Below, piece after piece: positions 35,540-45,457 of a DNA stretch of 64,000 bases (position 1 is the first letter of the stretch; every line of letters begins with the position of its first letter). The notes beneath the pieces are model-generated. The model was not told the origin of the DNA. It saw only the letters and a list, made by a program, of their open reading frames with translations, and made no database searches. The DNA comes from Deltaproteobacteria bacterium. GTDB taxonomy: Bacteria > Desulfobacterota > Desulfobulbia > Desulfobulbales > Desulfocapsaceae. A program made the position numbers and the translations under genes. The DNA lies in assembly GCA_026388715.1 (NCBI GenBank), contig JAPLJF010000033.1, positions 1 to 64,000 on the forward strand. Reading direction: 5' to 3'.

Positions 35540-36784
35540 TTAATCCTGCTCCCCAAAAAGACCGAGCAATTCGTCATCTTCGACATCACCCTTCATGACC
35601 AGATCGCGGATCGACAATGACAACCGGGCCAACTCCCCTTCCCGCCCCTGGTATTTGCTGTGGGCGCCGATCAATTCATGGAGGACATCACTTTCGATCT
35701 CGGAGAGGGACTTCTTGACCACCTCTTCCCCGCCGCTCCGCGCCAGCAGAGAAAGGTGATTCTTTATTTCGACGTGCAAGGGCGAGGCCAACTCCTCAAT
35801 GGCCAGCCGTAACCGTTCGCGGCCCAGCTCAAAGGGATGGAAACCGATCCGTCCAGCCAGTTTCAGTTCCAGTAAGGGGGGCCGCGCATCGATCAATCCG
35901 GCCAGCCTGGCCGTTATCTGTTCCTGGAAGCGGGCCAGGGCGGAATCAGCATCTGTTGCCCCGTCGAGATTGATGACCTCAACCAGCATGGGCCGGGGAT
36001 CGGTTGGCCTGAATTCCAATGAAAATATGCCATCCTCAATGGTCACAAAATAATAGCCCTTCTCATACTTTTCCTCGCCGAAGTTGACCCGTTCCGGAGC
36101 GCCGGGATTGTAGGCATAGGGCTTTCCGTCCGGGGTTTCGATCACATAGGGTTTGTGGCCATGCCCAAGGGCGACGTACCCGAACTTTTCAGCCAGGGGA
36201 TGGGCCTCTTCGATCTTCATGTTGCCGATCTCGACCGGTGAGTACTTCCAGATGCCGACATGAAAAATCAGCAGATTGTTGTCGGTGGTCACCGCCTCAC
36301 AGATGCGCTCCACATGGCTTCCGGCCTGGGCGCCGATATAACCAAGGCCGTAGATATGCAGGCCGCCGATCTCAATATGGCCGCCCTCCCCGGTCGCTTC
36401 ATTGAAGGGCTCAAAATAATAGCCGCCATCTGCGGTCCGGGCTGGCCGCAGCAGGCGGATATAGCCCATTTTGGAAAGGGCCTCCATCCACGAGATATTG
36501 TTGCGCCGGTGAATCCAGTCATGATTGCCCTCGATGGCAATGCAAGGAATGCCCGCTTCCTTCAGGGGCTGCAGGATTTCAATGGTTCTGGCAAAGGTCT
36601 CGGGCAGGATCTGCCCGGTATGAAAAAGATCACCGCCGATCAGGACAAAGTCAACAGATTCACGAACGGCATCTCCGACAATGCCCGCCAGACACCGGAA
36701 AAAATCCTGATAACGATCCGCTTCCCCTGAGGAGCTATGGTAGGTTTTCCCCAGATGGATGTCGGCGGTGTGGATGAATTTCAT
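35540..36784 (-). CDS. sbcD: SbcD/Mre11-type nuclease
   Basis: About 414 residues starting at the ATG at 36784 (M-K-F-I-H-T); an upstream TTG at 36802 is less convincing. Calcineurin-like phosphoesterase motifs are in order: H-T-A-D-I-H-L-G, G-G-D-L-F-H, G-N-H-D-W-I-H, and L-G-H-G-H with its preceding histidine. They bind two Mn2+ ions for exo/endonuclease action. Partner of the SbcC gene immediately downstream. The C-terminal 100 residues are helical and should dock on SbcC. Region 36785-37272 upstream holds only a short repeat relic near 37179. Confidence 0.9.
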   Translation of the reverse strand: MKFIHTADIHLGKTYHSSSGEADRYQDFFRCLAGIVGDAVRESVDFVLIGGDLFHTGQILPETFARTIEILQPLKEAGIPCIAIEGNHDWIHRRNNISWMEALSKMGYIRLLRPARTADGGYYFEPFNEATGEGGHIEIGGLHIYGLGYIGAQAGSHVERICEAVTTDNNLLIFHVGIWKYSPVEIGNMKIEEAHPLAEKFGYVALGHGHKPYVIETPDGKPYAYNPGAPERVNFGEEKYEKGYYFVTIEDGIFSLEFRPTDPRPMLVEVINLDGATDADSALARFQEQITARLAGLIDARPPLLELKLAGRIGFHPFELGRERLRLAIEELASPLHVEIKNHLSLLARSGGEEVVKKSLSEIESDVLHELIGAHSKYQGREGELARLSLSIRDLVMKGDVEDDELLGLFGEQD

Positions 36785-37272
36785 CTTGTTAGTTAAAATC
36801 AATTGATTAGATGTTCAAGCTATGAATATTTTGTCATCAAGCCATCAAAGATGAATGTAACCTTCGAGACCAATTCAACCTTCAATCTTTTTGACTCGCC
36901 CGACTTTCCCACTTTCCAGGAGGACTTTAATGCCATGGGGATGGGTTGGGGATTTTGTCAGGATATCTTTCACAATACAATATGATCGGACAGAAAGAAA
37001 TATCCGAGACTTGCACACCCGCTTTTTATCAAGCCACCACTTTTTTCTATCAATATCGCTCAAAATTAGGGTACAAGTTATGGATCCCTCAAACCAAACT
37101 GAGGTCAGTCGTCAATAATGGAGACCAAATCAGTTATGCTACTTTTTGCAGTTTGTAAAATTAAGGTGGCAGGGTATTAGTGGACACTTTCTCAAGATTA
37201 GATATATAATCCGCAAAAAGGTGTTCAATGAAAAAGCGGTAAAATTGATAACTTCTTGTTTAGTCGAGGTTA

Positions 37273-37662
37273 ATGCCCCCCATGAAGAGCAGAAGAAAAC
37301 ATCCAAGAACCTCAACTCAGCAAGATGTCGACCTATATCTCTATGACAGGAACAACGATTCTCAACTGACAGGTCGGGTGACTGCCTTGCTTTTAGACCT
37401 GTCCAAGCAAGGGGCGAGGTTGGAATTTTCCCAGGTACTCATTGATGGCAAGCATCTCTTTTATGCCACACTTGATTCAGATGCTATATTTATCGCTATA
37501 GTCTTTCCGCCCACGGATGATGATCCTGAGAAAATAACGACTCTCCTGGCACGTCCTGTCTGGTTTGATCGAAACATGGAAGATAGTGCCATGCCTTTCA
37601 AAATGGGAGTTCAATTCGTTAACCAAGCCCCGCCGTCAATTCTAAGTCATTTTATACGATAA
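37273..37662 (+). CDS. PilZ-domain protein
   Basis: 129 residues. R-R-K-H-P-R near residue 6 (R-x-x-x-R-type c-di-GMP motif) and D-L-S-K-Q-G-A-R-L-E near 44 (D-x-S-x-x-G) are the two signature motifs. The fold closes with G-V-Q-F-V-N. It is expected to bind cyclic di-GMP in the cytoplasm and act on an unknown partner. Standalone gene; start chosen at 37273, although 37282 is also possible. Confidence 0.8.
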   Translation: MPPMKSRRKHPRTSTQQDVDLYLYDRNNDSQLTGRVTALLLDLSKQGARLEFSQVLIDGKHLFYATLDSDAIFIAIVFPPTDDDPEKITTLLARPVWFDRNMEDSAMPFKMGVQFVNQAPPSILSHFIR

Positions 37663-37824
37663 CAAGGGCGATCCAAGACCTGAAAACGCCGGCAAAAAAA
37701 ACTATCTCTGGTATCTTTTACCATCCGGAATATTCTTTTATGCCGCTACGATATCGATGGAGAAAAAGCAAACGGTTATCACCTCACCTATCACCCCTCG
37801 CCACAAAAATACCCAGGAAAACCA

Positions 37825-40248
37825 ATGACCATACACAAGATCAGCCAGGAAGAGGCCTATCATCGTTGCGACCCGGACAGCTTTTCTTTTGAAACCACCA
37901 AAGAGGTGGAGGAGCTTTCCCATTTTATCGGCCAGGACCGGGCTCTTGAGGCCGTTGATTTCGGCATCGGCATGCAGCAACAGGGATTCAACCTCTTTGT
38001 TATCGGGCCTGAGGGCTCCGGCCGCCACAGTGTGGTTGAATCTTTCATCCATGACAAGGCGAGCAAGGAGGCGACTCCCAGCGACTGGTGCTATGTCCAT
38101 AATTTCCACCACCCCCATAAACCCCTGGCCCTGGAACTCCCTCCCCGCCAGGGTATCATCTTCAAAGGCGAGATGCATGAACTCATTGATACCCTGAAGA
38201 CCACCATCCCGGCCATTTTTGAAGGGGATGATTACCAGGTGCGGCTCAAGGCCATCAATGATCTCCTCACCCAGAAAATCGAGGCCCGCTACCTCGAGAT
38301 GGAAAAAGAGGCCAAGGCCCAGAGTATTGGCGTGTTGCGCAGCGAACAGGGCTTTCGCTTCTCGCCCATGGACAGCAAGGGCGAGCCCCTCAGCAGCGAG
38401 GATTTCAGCAAGCTGCCCCAGGAGGTAAAAGAGAAGATCGGAGAGACCATTGAGAAGTTGCAGACCATGCTCCAGGAGTCCATCCACCAGATCAGTATCT
38501 GGAAGAGGGAGGCCGAGGAACAGAGCCGCAAGCTCAAGAAAGAGACTGCCGAAATGGCGGTTTCCCATCGCATTGATGCCCTAAAGGACAAGTATAAAGA
38601 CCATGAAAAAATCATCCGTTATCTTGAGGACGTTGAGGAGGTCATCACGGAGGGGGTGGATGATTTCCTCGTTGACAATCAGGCAGAGCATCACCCGCTC
38701 ATTATTGCCATTGGCGGCGGCCGCCTCCCGTCCTTTGAGCAGTTTGAGGTCAATGTCCTGATCAGCCATCAGAACGACCACGGTTCACCCGTGGTCTATG
38801 AAGATCTTCCCACCTATCAGAATCTCCATGGTCGGATTGAACACCAGGCCAGGATGGGCATGCTCACCACCAACTTCACCCTGATCAAGCCTGGCTGCCT
38901 GCATCAGGCCAACAACGGCTATCTCATTCTCGACGCCAGAAGACTGCTCATGCAGCCCTTTGCCTATGAGGGCCTCAAAAGAACCCTACGCTCCCGCAAG
39001 ATCCATATTGAACCGGTGGAGAGGCTCCTGGGTCTGATGAGCACGGTCTCACTCGAGCCGGAGCCCGTGGACCTCAACATCAAGGTGGTGCTCATCGGCG
39101 AGCCCCTGATCTACTATCTCCTGGACGCCTATGATCCGGAATTCATCTCGCTCTTCAAGGTGCAGGCCGATTTTGAGACCGACATGGAGCGCAGCAAAGA
39201 GAGCCAGGGTCTCTTTGCCACCCTCATTGCCAAGCTGGCCAAAGACAAAGAGCTGCTGCCCCTGCACCGCACGGCGGTGGCCCGCCTCATCGAACAGGCC
39301 ACCCGCGATGCCGGTGACCGGGAAAAACTGTCGCTGCGGATCCGGGAGTTTGCCGACCTGATGCAGGAAGCCGACTATCTGGCCAAGAAGGAAAACAAGA
39401 CCACCATTGTCGGTACGGATGTAGAAAAGGCCATTGCTGCCAGCAAACGGCGGGGCGGCAGGATCAAGGACCGTTTATTCGAGGCCATGGAGCACAACAT
39501 CCATTATATCGAGACGCAAGGGGCCAAGGTCGGCCAGATAAACGGCCTCTCCTTCCTCATGCTGGGCCGCGACTCCTTTGGCTGCCCGACCCGGATCACC
39601 GCCCAGACCCGGCCCGGCAAGGGCAAGATCGTCGATATTGAACGGGAGGTGGAACTGGGCGGCCCCATCCACTCCAAAGGGGTGATGATCCTCTCCTCCT
39701 TTTTGAGCAGCCGCTATGCCCGGACCATCCCTCTGAGCCTTGAGGCCAGCCTCGTTTTTGAGCAATCCTACGGCGGCGTCGAAGGCGACAGCGCCTCCTG
39801 CGCCGAGCTCTGCGCCCTGCTCTCCTCACTGGCCAATGTGCCGATCAAGCAGACGCTGGCCATCACCGGCTCGGTGAGCCAGAAGGGCGAGGTCCAGGCC
39901 ATTGGCGGCGTCAACGAAAAGATTGAGGGCTTTTTCGACCTCTGCGAAAACCGGGGCCTCAGCGGCGAACAGGGCGTTATCATCCCGGCCAGCAATGTCC
40001 GCCATCTGATGCTGAAAAAAGAGGTGGCGGCGGCCATGGAGCAGGGCCAGTTCAGCGTGACGGCAGTAAACACAGTGGATGAAGCGGTGGAGTTGCTCAC
40101 CGGCATGACAGCCGGCGAACGAGACAATGAGGGCAACTACCCGGCCGACTCGATCAACGGCCGGGTGGAAACCACCCTGCAGGACTTTGCCATAACTCTC
40201 CAGAAGTTTGATATGGAAGAGGAAGAAGACGACAACAACCACGAGTAA
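37825..40248 (+). CDS. LonB-type ATP-dependent protease (AAA_32 / Lon_C)
   Basis: 807 residues. An N-terminal ATPase region has G-P-E-G-S-G-R-H-S (about 64-72) in place of a normal Walker A, with Arg for the usual Lys. This is known from this Lon-related family, but it makes ATP use uncertain. A long charged helical insertion (about 150-290) follows. The C-terminal Lon protease domain has the catalytic Ser in G-D-S-A-S and the Lys in G-G-V-N-E-K-I-E. It differs from LonA by lacking the LAN domain. It is likely a cytosolic quality-control protease. Convergent with a truncated SufC-like gene whose end is 5 bases away. Confidence 0.88.
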   Translation: MTIHKISQEEAYHRCDPDSFSFETTKEVEELSHFIGQDRALEAVDFGIGMQQQGFNLFVIGPEGSGRHSVVESFIHDKASKEATPSDWCYVHNFHHPHKPLALELPPRQGIIFKGEMHELIDTLKTTIPAIFEGDDYQVRLKAINDLLTQKIEARYLEMEKEAKAQSIGVLRSEQGFRFSPMDSKGEPLSSEDFSKLPQEVKEKIGETIEKLQTMLQESIHQISIWKREAEEQSRKLKKETAEMAVSHRIDALKDKYKDHEKIIRYLEDVEEVITEGVDDFLVDNQAEHHPLIIAIGGGRLPSFEQFEVNVLISHQNDHGSPVVYEDLPTYQNLHGRIEHQARMGMLTTNFTLIKPGCLHQANNGYLILDARRLLMQPFAYEGLKRTLRSRKIHIEPVERLLGLMSTVSLEPEPVDLNIKVVLIGEPLIYYLLDAYDPEFISLFKVQADFETDMERSKESQGLFATLIAKLAKDKELLPLHRTAVARLIEQATRDAGDREKLSLRIREFADLMQEADYLAKKENKTTIVGTDVEKAIAASKRRGGRIKDRLFEAMEHNIHYIETQGAKVGQINGLSFLMLGRDSFGCPTRITAQTRPGKGKIVDIEREVELGGPIHSKGVMILSSFLSSRYARTIPLSLEASLVFEQSYGGVEGDSASCAELCALLSSLANVPIKQTLAITGSVSQKGEVQAIGGVNEKIEGFFDLCENRGLSGEQGVIIPASNVRHLMLKKEVAAAMEQGQFSVTAVNTVDEAVELLTGMTAGERDNEGNYPADSINGRVETTLQDFAITLQKFDMEEEEDDNNHE

Positions 40249-40253
40249 AGACT

Positions 40254-40793
40254 CTAAAACTGGCTGGTGCTACCGGGCATTATATTCCGGATGGAGAGCA
40301 TGTCGATGCCCGAGTCAGGCTCATCGAAAATGGCAAGCCGGGGACGCAATGCCAGGATAGAGGCAAGTTCGATCCGTTTCCTTTCCCCGCCGCTCAGAGA
40401 CCGGTCAACCATCCTCGTCAGGTAACGGCCGGGCTCAAGGCCGACCATCTCCAGAAAAGGGGCCGGATCCAGGTCTCTGTCCTTCAGGGTCAGATACTGG
40501 GCCACGGAGATGCCTTCAAACCGTACCGGCTCCTGCCAGGCCATGGTGATGCCGAGTTGCGCCCGTTCATGAATTTTAGAGGTATGGATGGCCTGCCCGT
40601 CAAAGAGGATCGTGCCTGCGGTCGGGCGGCACCCCTCACACCCGACGATGAGATAGGCCAGGGTACTCTTGCCTGTGCCGTTCGTCCCCAGCAGGGCATG
40701 GACCTCTGCGGCCTCGACTGACAGGCAGAGATCATCCATGATCTTTGCGCCGTCCACCTGGAAAGAAAGATTCTTTATCTCAAGCAGCGGCAT
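40254..40793 (-). CDS. Truncated SufC-like ABC ATPase
   Basis: 179 residues against about 250 for SufC. Walker A G-T-N-G-T-G-K-S-T, Q-loop W-Q-E-P, signature L-S-G-G-E-R-K-R and Walker B A-I-F-D-E-P-D-S-G-I-D are intact, and this wording is SufC-specific. The protein then runs into ten unrelated residues and stops, so the switch histidine (H-loop) and the last 65-70 residues are missing. A deletion joining it to the 3' end of the LonB gene would explain this. No SufB or SufD is nearby. Probably a pseudogene; I keep the CDS limits because the frame is open. Confidence 0.75.
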   Translation of the reverse strand: MPLLEIKNLSFQVDGAKIMDDLCLSVEAAEVHALLGTNGTGKSTLAYLIVGCEGCRPTAGTILFDGQAIHTSKIHERAQLGITMAWQEPVRFEGISVAQYLTLKDRDLDPAPFLEMVGLEPGRYLTRMVDRSLSGGERKRIELASILALRPRLAIFDEPDSGIDMLSIRNIMPGSTSQF

Positions 40794-40927
40794 TTTTTGT
40801 TTATCAGCTCTTGGGCAGACGATTCATGGCGTCATTGTATCCGGCAGAGGATGCGTGCACAATTAATCCCGGGAGCCCCCTCTTTTCCCTGCACCGGTTC
40901 AAGAGCGGGTGTCCGATACAAATGGGC

Positions 40928-41380
40928 TCAACTAGCCCTGGTTCGAGCTTCACGTGCCTGTTCGCGCGGGGCGACCTTGGCCAGTTCTGTCAGCTCCTCA
41001 GCCAGAAGGTCCATCATGTCATCTACCGATATAATGCCTGCAAGCCCTCCCCCTTCATTGATCACCGGGATACGGCGTATGCCATTGGCACGCATGAGCC
41101 GAATTGTTTCAATCACCCCTTCTGTTTCCGGCACGCTAATGAGCTGCTGGCTCATGATATCACCGACGGTAAAGTCATCAACCGACAAGGACTCCCCAAT
41201 GATCTCGATAACGATGTCACGGTCAGTGACGATGCCGACCGGCACCCGCTTACCCTTGACCAGGTCCATGACCACCAGATCACCCACATGATACTGGCGC
41301 ATGAGTTGCGCTGCCTCTGTGATGCTGGTTTTTCTTGTGGCAAACACTACTGCCCGGTTGCAAAGTTCTCCAATAGGCAT
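40928..41380 (-). CDS. CBS-domain pair protein
   Basis: 150 residues made almost wholly of two CBS motifs, about 10-65 (H-V-G-D-L-V-V-M...V-G-I-V-T-D-R-D-I) and 75-130 (G-I-R-R-I-P-V-I...G-I-I-S-V-D-D). Such pairs bind adenine nucleotides. The first repeat ends with the T-D-R-D phrase typical of ribose-phosphate binding. No catalytic domain. Role unknown; a soluble energy sensor is the usual guess. Confidence 0.87.
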   Translation of the reverse strand: MPIGELCNRAVVFATRKTSITEAAQLMRQYHVGDLVVMDLVKGKRVPVGIVTDRDIVIEIIGESLSVDDFTVGDIMSQQLISVPETEGVIETIRLMRANGIRRIPVINEGGGLAGIISVDDMMDLLAEELTELAKVAPREQAREARTRAS

Positions 41381-41913
41381 GGCAATTCCTCCCGATACGT
41401 TGGTGAGCGGCTACATACGCTCGGTTTGTGCACCCGACACTTTGTTCCACAGTTCTTGATATCTCCAGCTTGGCAAGGTACTCGGTGAACATCTCCCATG
41501 TGATACCCCATTCTTAAATAGAGTATCACATTTTTGAAGTTGTATTCCAGGTGAATATTCTTAACCGGTTTTGCCTGGGCATTGATCCACGATCAGGGCA
41601 AATAGATGGCACGCCATAGATAGCTCTGGCTCAAGCCCTGCGAATCGCCGTATTTTTTGCCGAGACGGTTTCCGACCATCTGCAACACAGGTGGAAGCCT
41701 AGGCCAGTAAAGTTTCAAGGGCTTATGAGACAACCCCGCTTTCTTGTTTGCTTATGTGACATTTTTGCCCTGTGGATTTTTTTGTTTGACAAAGGTTTTT
41801 TTTCTTGAGGTAATTAAATATCAGGGATCTTCGTTCGGCTGTCTGTATATCATGCCCTTTGGCCGCTCCGGATATTGATGGATTCAGATACTAACGACTC
41901 CGCAGTTTTAATA

Positions 41914-42054
41914 GGGTACCTTGAAAAATCAGGATTTTTGTTCAAGATCAAGGCGTGAGAAAAAATTTACCGCAGGCATATAGTTAATATTTCGAGGATA
42001 AATTCTTTTGAACAACGCAGAGATTGGGCAAAAAGACAATTTTTCAAGGCACCC
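41914..42054. mobile_element. MITE-like element type 2, copy A
   Basis: 141 bases with terminal inverted repeats GGGTACCTTGAAAAAT and (from the right) GGGTGCCTTGAAAAAT, flanked by the 4-base direct repeat AATA on both sides. A direct-orientation copy about 90% alike is at 48206-48347. There is no coding capacity. The remaining part of 41381-42134 has no gene. Confidence 0.85.
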
Positions 42055-42134
42055 AATAATAAAACGACTCCATTTTTTTATACATCACACAATTAACGCC
42101 TGAAACCAAATCATTGTGAACTGGGAGGAAGTGT

Positions 42135-42503
42135 ATGAGTGAAAAAGATTTAACACATCTGAAGAATTTGCTCTTAAGGCAGCGTCGTGAAATTCTTGAC
42201 CGCCTGCAGGGACTTGAATCGGATTGGCAGACCTTGAGTGAGCATGACATTGAGCGGGAAGAAGAGGCACAGAAAGCGGATCTGGCCAGCCTTTTTGACC
42301 AGTTGGAGGAGCGGGAAAGGCTGGAGCTTGAGGATATTGAGCTTGCGTTAACGAAAATGGGAAATGCCACCTATGGGATTTGTGAAAAATGCCATAAAGC
42401 GCTCGCCCTGGAGCGGCTGGAAGTCCTGCCGGCTACCCGTTTTTGTCGAAAATGTGAAGCCGCTATGGAGGAAAAACAAAAGAAACCCGCCTTTCTCCCG
42501 TAA
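42135..42503 (+). CDS. DksA/TraR-family zinc-finger protein
   Basis: 122 residues. A helical N-terminal hairpin (about 5-75) rich in charged residues is followed by a four-cysteine zinc finger: C-E-K-C-H-K near 85 and C-R-K-C-E near 109. GGGAGGAAG precedes the start. DksA-like proteins act in the RNA polymerase secondary channel. The acidic tip D-x-x-D/A of true DksA is not clear here, so it may be a DksA paralogue rather than the ppGpp co-factor itself. Confidence 0.85.
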   Translation: MSEKDLTHLKNLLLRQRREILDRLQGLESDWQTLSEHDIEREEEAQKADLASLFDQLEERERLELEDIELALTKMGNATYGICEKCHKALALERLEVLPATRFCRKCEAAMEEKQKKPAFLP

Positions 42504-42804
42504 CGGCTACTCGCACGACAAGCTAGTCACAATTTCCCAACCTCCATGTGCGGGTAAGTTTAAAGGGTGCATCTGCTGAGGAATCTTCCCGTCTCAACGG
42601 GCCTGACCCTGATGCCTTTGGCAGAAAAACAGTTGCTGTTGCCCGTATCGAAGCCGGGCTGATTTGCCAGAGGAAAGAGTTATATCGTGCCCGCACAGCT
42701 TACCCTCCCTTTTAATTACAACCACCGGATTCTGCCTTATGGAAAAGCACGTCTGGGCCAGCCAGGAAGGAGAAACGCCCCCAGGGAATAAGAAAGATGA
42801 TCAA

Positions 42805-43938
42805 ATGGAGGCGAGCCATTCTCTCCGGTCAGAGAGTATAACCCTCTTTCTATCCGGTGATGTGATGACCGGCAGGGGAATCGACTAGGTACTCCCCCAC
42901 CCGGCTGATCCGGTGATTGATGAACCCTATATGTGTAGTGCCTATGGCTACGTGGAGCTGGCTGAACAGAAAAACGGTCTCATCCCCAAACCGGTCGACT
43001 ATTCCTATATCTGGGGCGATGCCCTGACGGTGCTGGAGGCAATCAAACCCGACCTGCGGATTATCAACCTGGAAACCAGCGTCACGAAGAGTGACGATTA
43101 TTGGCCAAGCAAGGGGATCAACTACCGGATGCATCCCCAGAATATTGGCTGCCTCACCGCCGCCCGCCTCGATTGCTGCGTGTTGACCAACAATCACGTC
43201 CTTGACTGGGGGCGTGCAGGTCTTGTGGAGACGCTTGCCGTCTTAAAACACGCAGAGATAAAGGGCGTGGGGGCTGGTCGGGACAGGCCGCAGAGTCAGG
43301 CTCCTGCGGTATTGGAACTCCCGGGCAAGGGCCGCGTCCTCATCTTTGCTTACGGTTCCGGCACCAGTGGCGTTCCTCCCAGCTGGGCCGCCACGGATGA
43401 GAGGCCGGGCGGCAATCTGCTCTCCGACCTGTCCGACCACACGGTTTTACGGATCAAAAAAGATGTGGCAACAATAAAAGAACCGGGCGATCTGGTCCTG
43501 GTCTCTCTTCATTGGGGGGGAAAACTGGGGCTATGCTATTTCCCCATGGAGAGCCATTTTACCCATAGACTTATCGACGATGCGGGGGTTGTTGTCATTT
43601 ACGGCCACTCCTCCCACCATGCCAAGGGAATCGAGGTCTACCAGGGCAGACTTATCCTTTACGGCTGCGGAGACTTTCTCAACGACTACGAAGGAAGCAG
43701 GCTATGAGCACTATCACGGCGACCTCACCCTGATGTGTTTCCCAACCTTTGAGCCATCATCGACCGCAGGCTTGTCTCGATGCGCCTGATACCCATGCAG
43801 ATAAGACGTTTTCAGACCATCCATGCCAGGCCCGATGACAGCCAGTGGCTCATGCGGGTATTGAACAGGGAGGGTGAACAGTTCGGCACCCGGCTACTCC
43901 TGGCCAGGGACGGCTCTCTTGCTCTCAAATGGGATTAA
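42805..43938 (+). pseudogene. Decayed CapA-family (poly-gamma-glutamate synthesis-like) gene
   Basis: The frame begins with L-F-L-S-G-D-V-M-T-G-R-G-I-D, then a TAG (42886-42888) where homologues have Gln. It continues through L-E-T-S-V-T, N-N-H-V-L-D-W-G and H-S-S-H-H to 43707. A frameshift near 43690 moves the reading to G-Y-E-H-Y-H-G-D-L. A second near 43760 moves it to M-R-L-I-P-M-Q-I-R-R-F and finally L-A-L-K-W-D plus stop at 43938. One nonsense and two frameshifts indicate a dead gene. Calcineurin-like metallophosphatase family. The gap 42504-42804 also contains a short open segment with D-A-F-G-R-K-T-V-A-V-A-R that may be another gene remnant. Confidence 0.85.
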
Positions 43939-44012
43939 AAGAGGGTACACCTTTACAGTTCAGGACCAGCTGCGGGCTATATCAAAGCCCCTGAAGAACG
44001 GGAGGACGGAAG

Positions 44013-45191
44013 ATGAAACAGAATCCATCATTACCCCTTGTCCGGCAGATCATGATGGAGTTTGCCGAGCAGACCGGACTGTCACCGGTCAGGAGGCCGC
44101 CATCCCGTTACCTGTGGACCGACGCCTTTGCCGTCTGCAATTTCCTTGAGCTTTATCGCCAGACCGGTGATGACAGCTTCAAGTCCCTTGCCCTCTCCCT
44201 GGTGGATCAGGTCCATGAAACCCTCGGCCGACATCGTGAAGATGACACCCGAAGCGGGTGGATCAGCGGTCTGGGCGAGGACGAGGGGAGATTGCATCCT
44301 ACCGCCGGGGGCTTACGCATCGGCAAGGAGATGAACGAACGTGGCCCGACCGACCCCTTTGACGAGCAAATGGAATGGGACCGTGACGGACAGTACTATC
44401 ATTACCTGACCAAATGGATGCACGCCCTCCAATGCGTGGGCACTGCCACCTCTGACCGGACCTACAACAGATGGGCCAGAGAGCTTGCCAGGAAGGTGCA
44501 TGCCGGCTTCGTCTTTACCTCGGCCCTTGACGGGCGGAAATATATCCACTGGAAGATGAGCATAGACCTCTCCCGTCCCCTGGTCCCATCAATGGGCCTT
44601 CACGATCCCCTTGAAGGATTCATCATCTACAGCCAGCTGCAGACAGACAGGAGCGATGAGCCGCAAGAATCGCCCCAACTGGATCTCTCCAATGAGATCA
44701 AAGAGCTGGCCGAGATCTGCAAAGGGAGAAGCTGGGCAACCGAAGACCCGCTGGGCATTGGCGGCCTGTTGTGTAATGCACTCCAGGTGGCACAGCTGAT
44801 GGTCAGAGACAGGTCCGGGCAGGACAAGCTGCTGTTGGCCCTGCTTGACTCTTCCCTTCTGGGGCTGGAATCCTATCTCAATATGAACACCTTGCTGCTT
44901 CCCGCACATTACCGTCTCGCATTCAGGGAATTCGGTCTGTCCATTGGCCTGCATGCGGTTGAAAGGCTTCAGAGGTTGGTCCAGAAGGAGAAAGACTCCT
45001 TTAAAGAGATCGCTGAACTCTCTATACGTATCGAGAAGCTCATGCGCTACCAGCCGGTGGGCGAACAAATTGAGAAATTCTGGCAGAATGAGGCCAACAG
45101 AGAGGGAGACACCTGGCTGGAACAGCGTGCCATCAATATGGTAATGCAGGCAACCAGTCTGGCCCCTGATGGGTTTTTGCAGGTTTCTTGA
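44013..45191 (+). CDS. Uncharacterised alpha/alpha-toroid-like protein
   Basis: 392 residues, no signal peptide and no transmembrane segment. Tryptophan- and aromatic-rich helices recur (W-T-D-A-F-A-V-C-N-F near 36, M-E-W-D-R-D-G-Q-Y-Y-H-Y-L near 120, G-R-K-Y-I-H-W-K-M near 180), the look of six-hairpin glycosidase-like toroids. I do not recognise a specific family. GGAGG precedes the ATG by about 7 bases. It follows the dead CapA gene by 74 bases and probably belonged to the same operon. A 36-base segment closely resembling an internal part of the LonB gene (38509-38544) lies just past its stop, near 45208. Confidence 0.65.
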   Translation: MKQNPSLPLVRQIMMEFAEQTGLSPVRRPPSRYLWTDAFAVCNFLELYRQTGDDSFKSLALSLVDQVHETLGRHREDDTRSGWISGLGEDEGRLHPTAGGLRIGKEMNERGPTDPFDEQMEWDRDGQYYHYLTKWMHALQCVGTATSDRTYNRWARELARKVHAGFVFTSALDGRKYIHWKMSIDLSRPLVPSMGLHDPLEGFIIYSQLQTDRSDEPQESPQLDLSNEIKELAEICKGRSWATEDPLGIGGLLCNALQVAQLMVRDRSGQDKLLLALLDSSLLGLESYLNMNTLLLPAHYRLAFREFGLSIGLHAVERLQRLVQKEKDSFKEIAELSIRIEKLMRYQPVGEQIEKFWQNEANREGDTWLEQRAINMVMQATSLAPDGFLQVS

Positions 45192-45277
45192 GGGAGGGAA
45201 GGAGGGAAGCCGAAGCACAGAGCCGCAAGCTCAAGAAGGGCAGCACCTGGGCATTCTATGTGTTTACGGTCTGGAGA

Positions 45278-45333
45278 TGAATGAATCTTCCCCCAACAAC
45301 CAATAAAAACCAAGAGCGGACTTGACCCCTTTT
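45278..45333. repeat. Dispersed repeat (GAGCGGACTTGACC family), copy A
   Basis: Contains CCCCCAACAACCAATAAAA and AAGAGCGGACTTGACCCC. Related copies are at 52098-52160 and 56011-56115. All are intergenic. Confidence 0.6.
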
Positions 45334-45373
45334 TTGCTTTGACTTTGTCCACACCGTTTTTTTTTCTTTCAAT

Positions 45374-45403
45374 TTGACAAAATCCTATCGGTTGCCCTAT
45401 TCT
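45374..45403 (+). promoter_or_regulatory. Sigma-70-type promoter for the small peptide gene
   Basis: TTGACA (45374-45379), 18-base spacer, TATTCT (45398-45403). It lies 54 bases upstream of the precursor ATG. Confidence 0.55.
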
Positions 45404-45457
45404 ATATATATGGACTTACGGCATGGTGCCGTGTCAAAACATTGGAGGTGATTTGGC

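Noticed and set aside
34266-35543. 425-codon plus-strand frame opposite SbcC
   Set aside because: The minus-strand product has all SMC ATPase motifs; the opposite frame has none.
37738-38568. 276-codon minus-strand frame opposite the LonB gene
   Set aside because: Leucine-rich mirror of the LonB coding sequence without independent support.
40254-40793. Complete SufC
   Set aside because: Ends before the H-loop and is about 65-70 residues too short.
42886-42888. In-frame TAG of the CapA gene read as pyrrolysine
   Set aside because: Two frameshifts further on show that the gene is dead, and no pyl genes are visible; a nonsense mutation is simpler.
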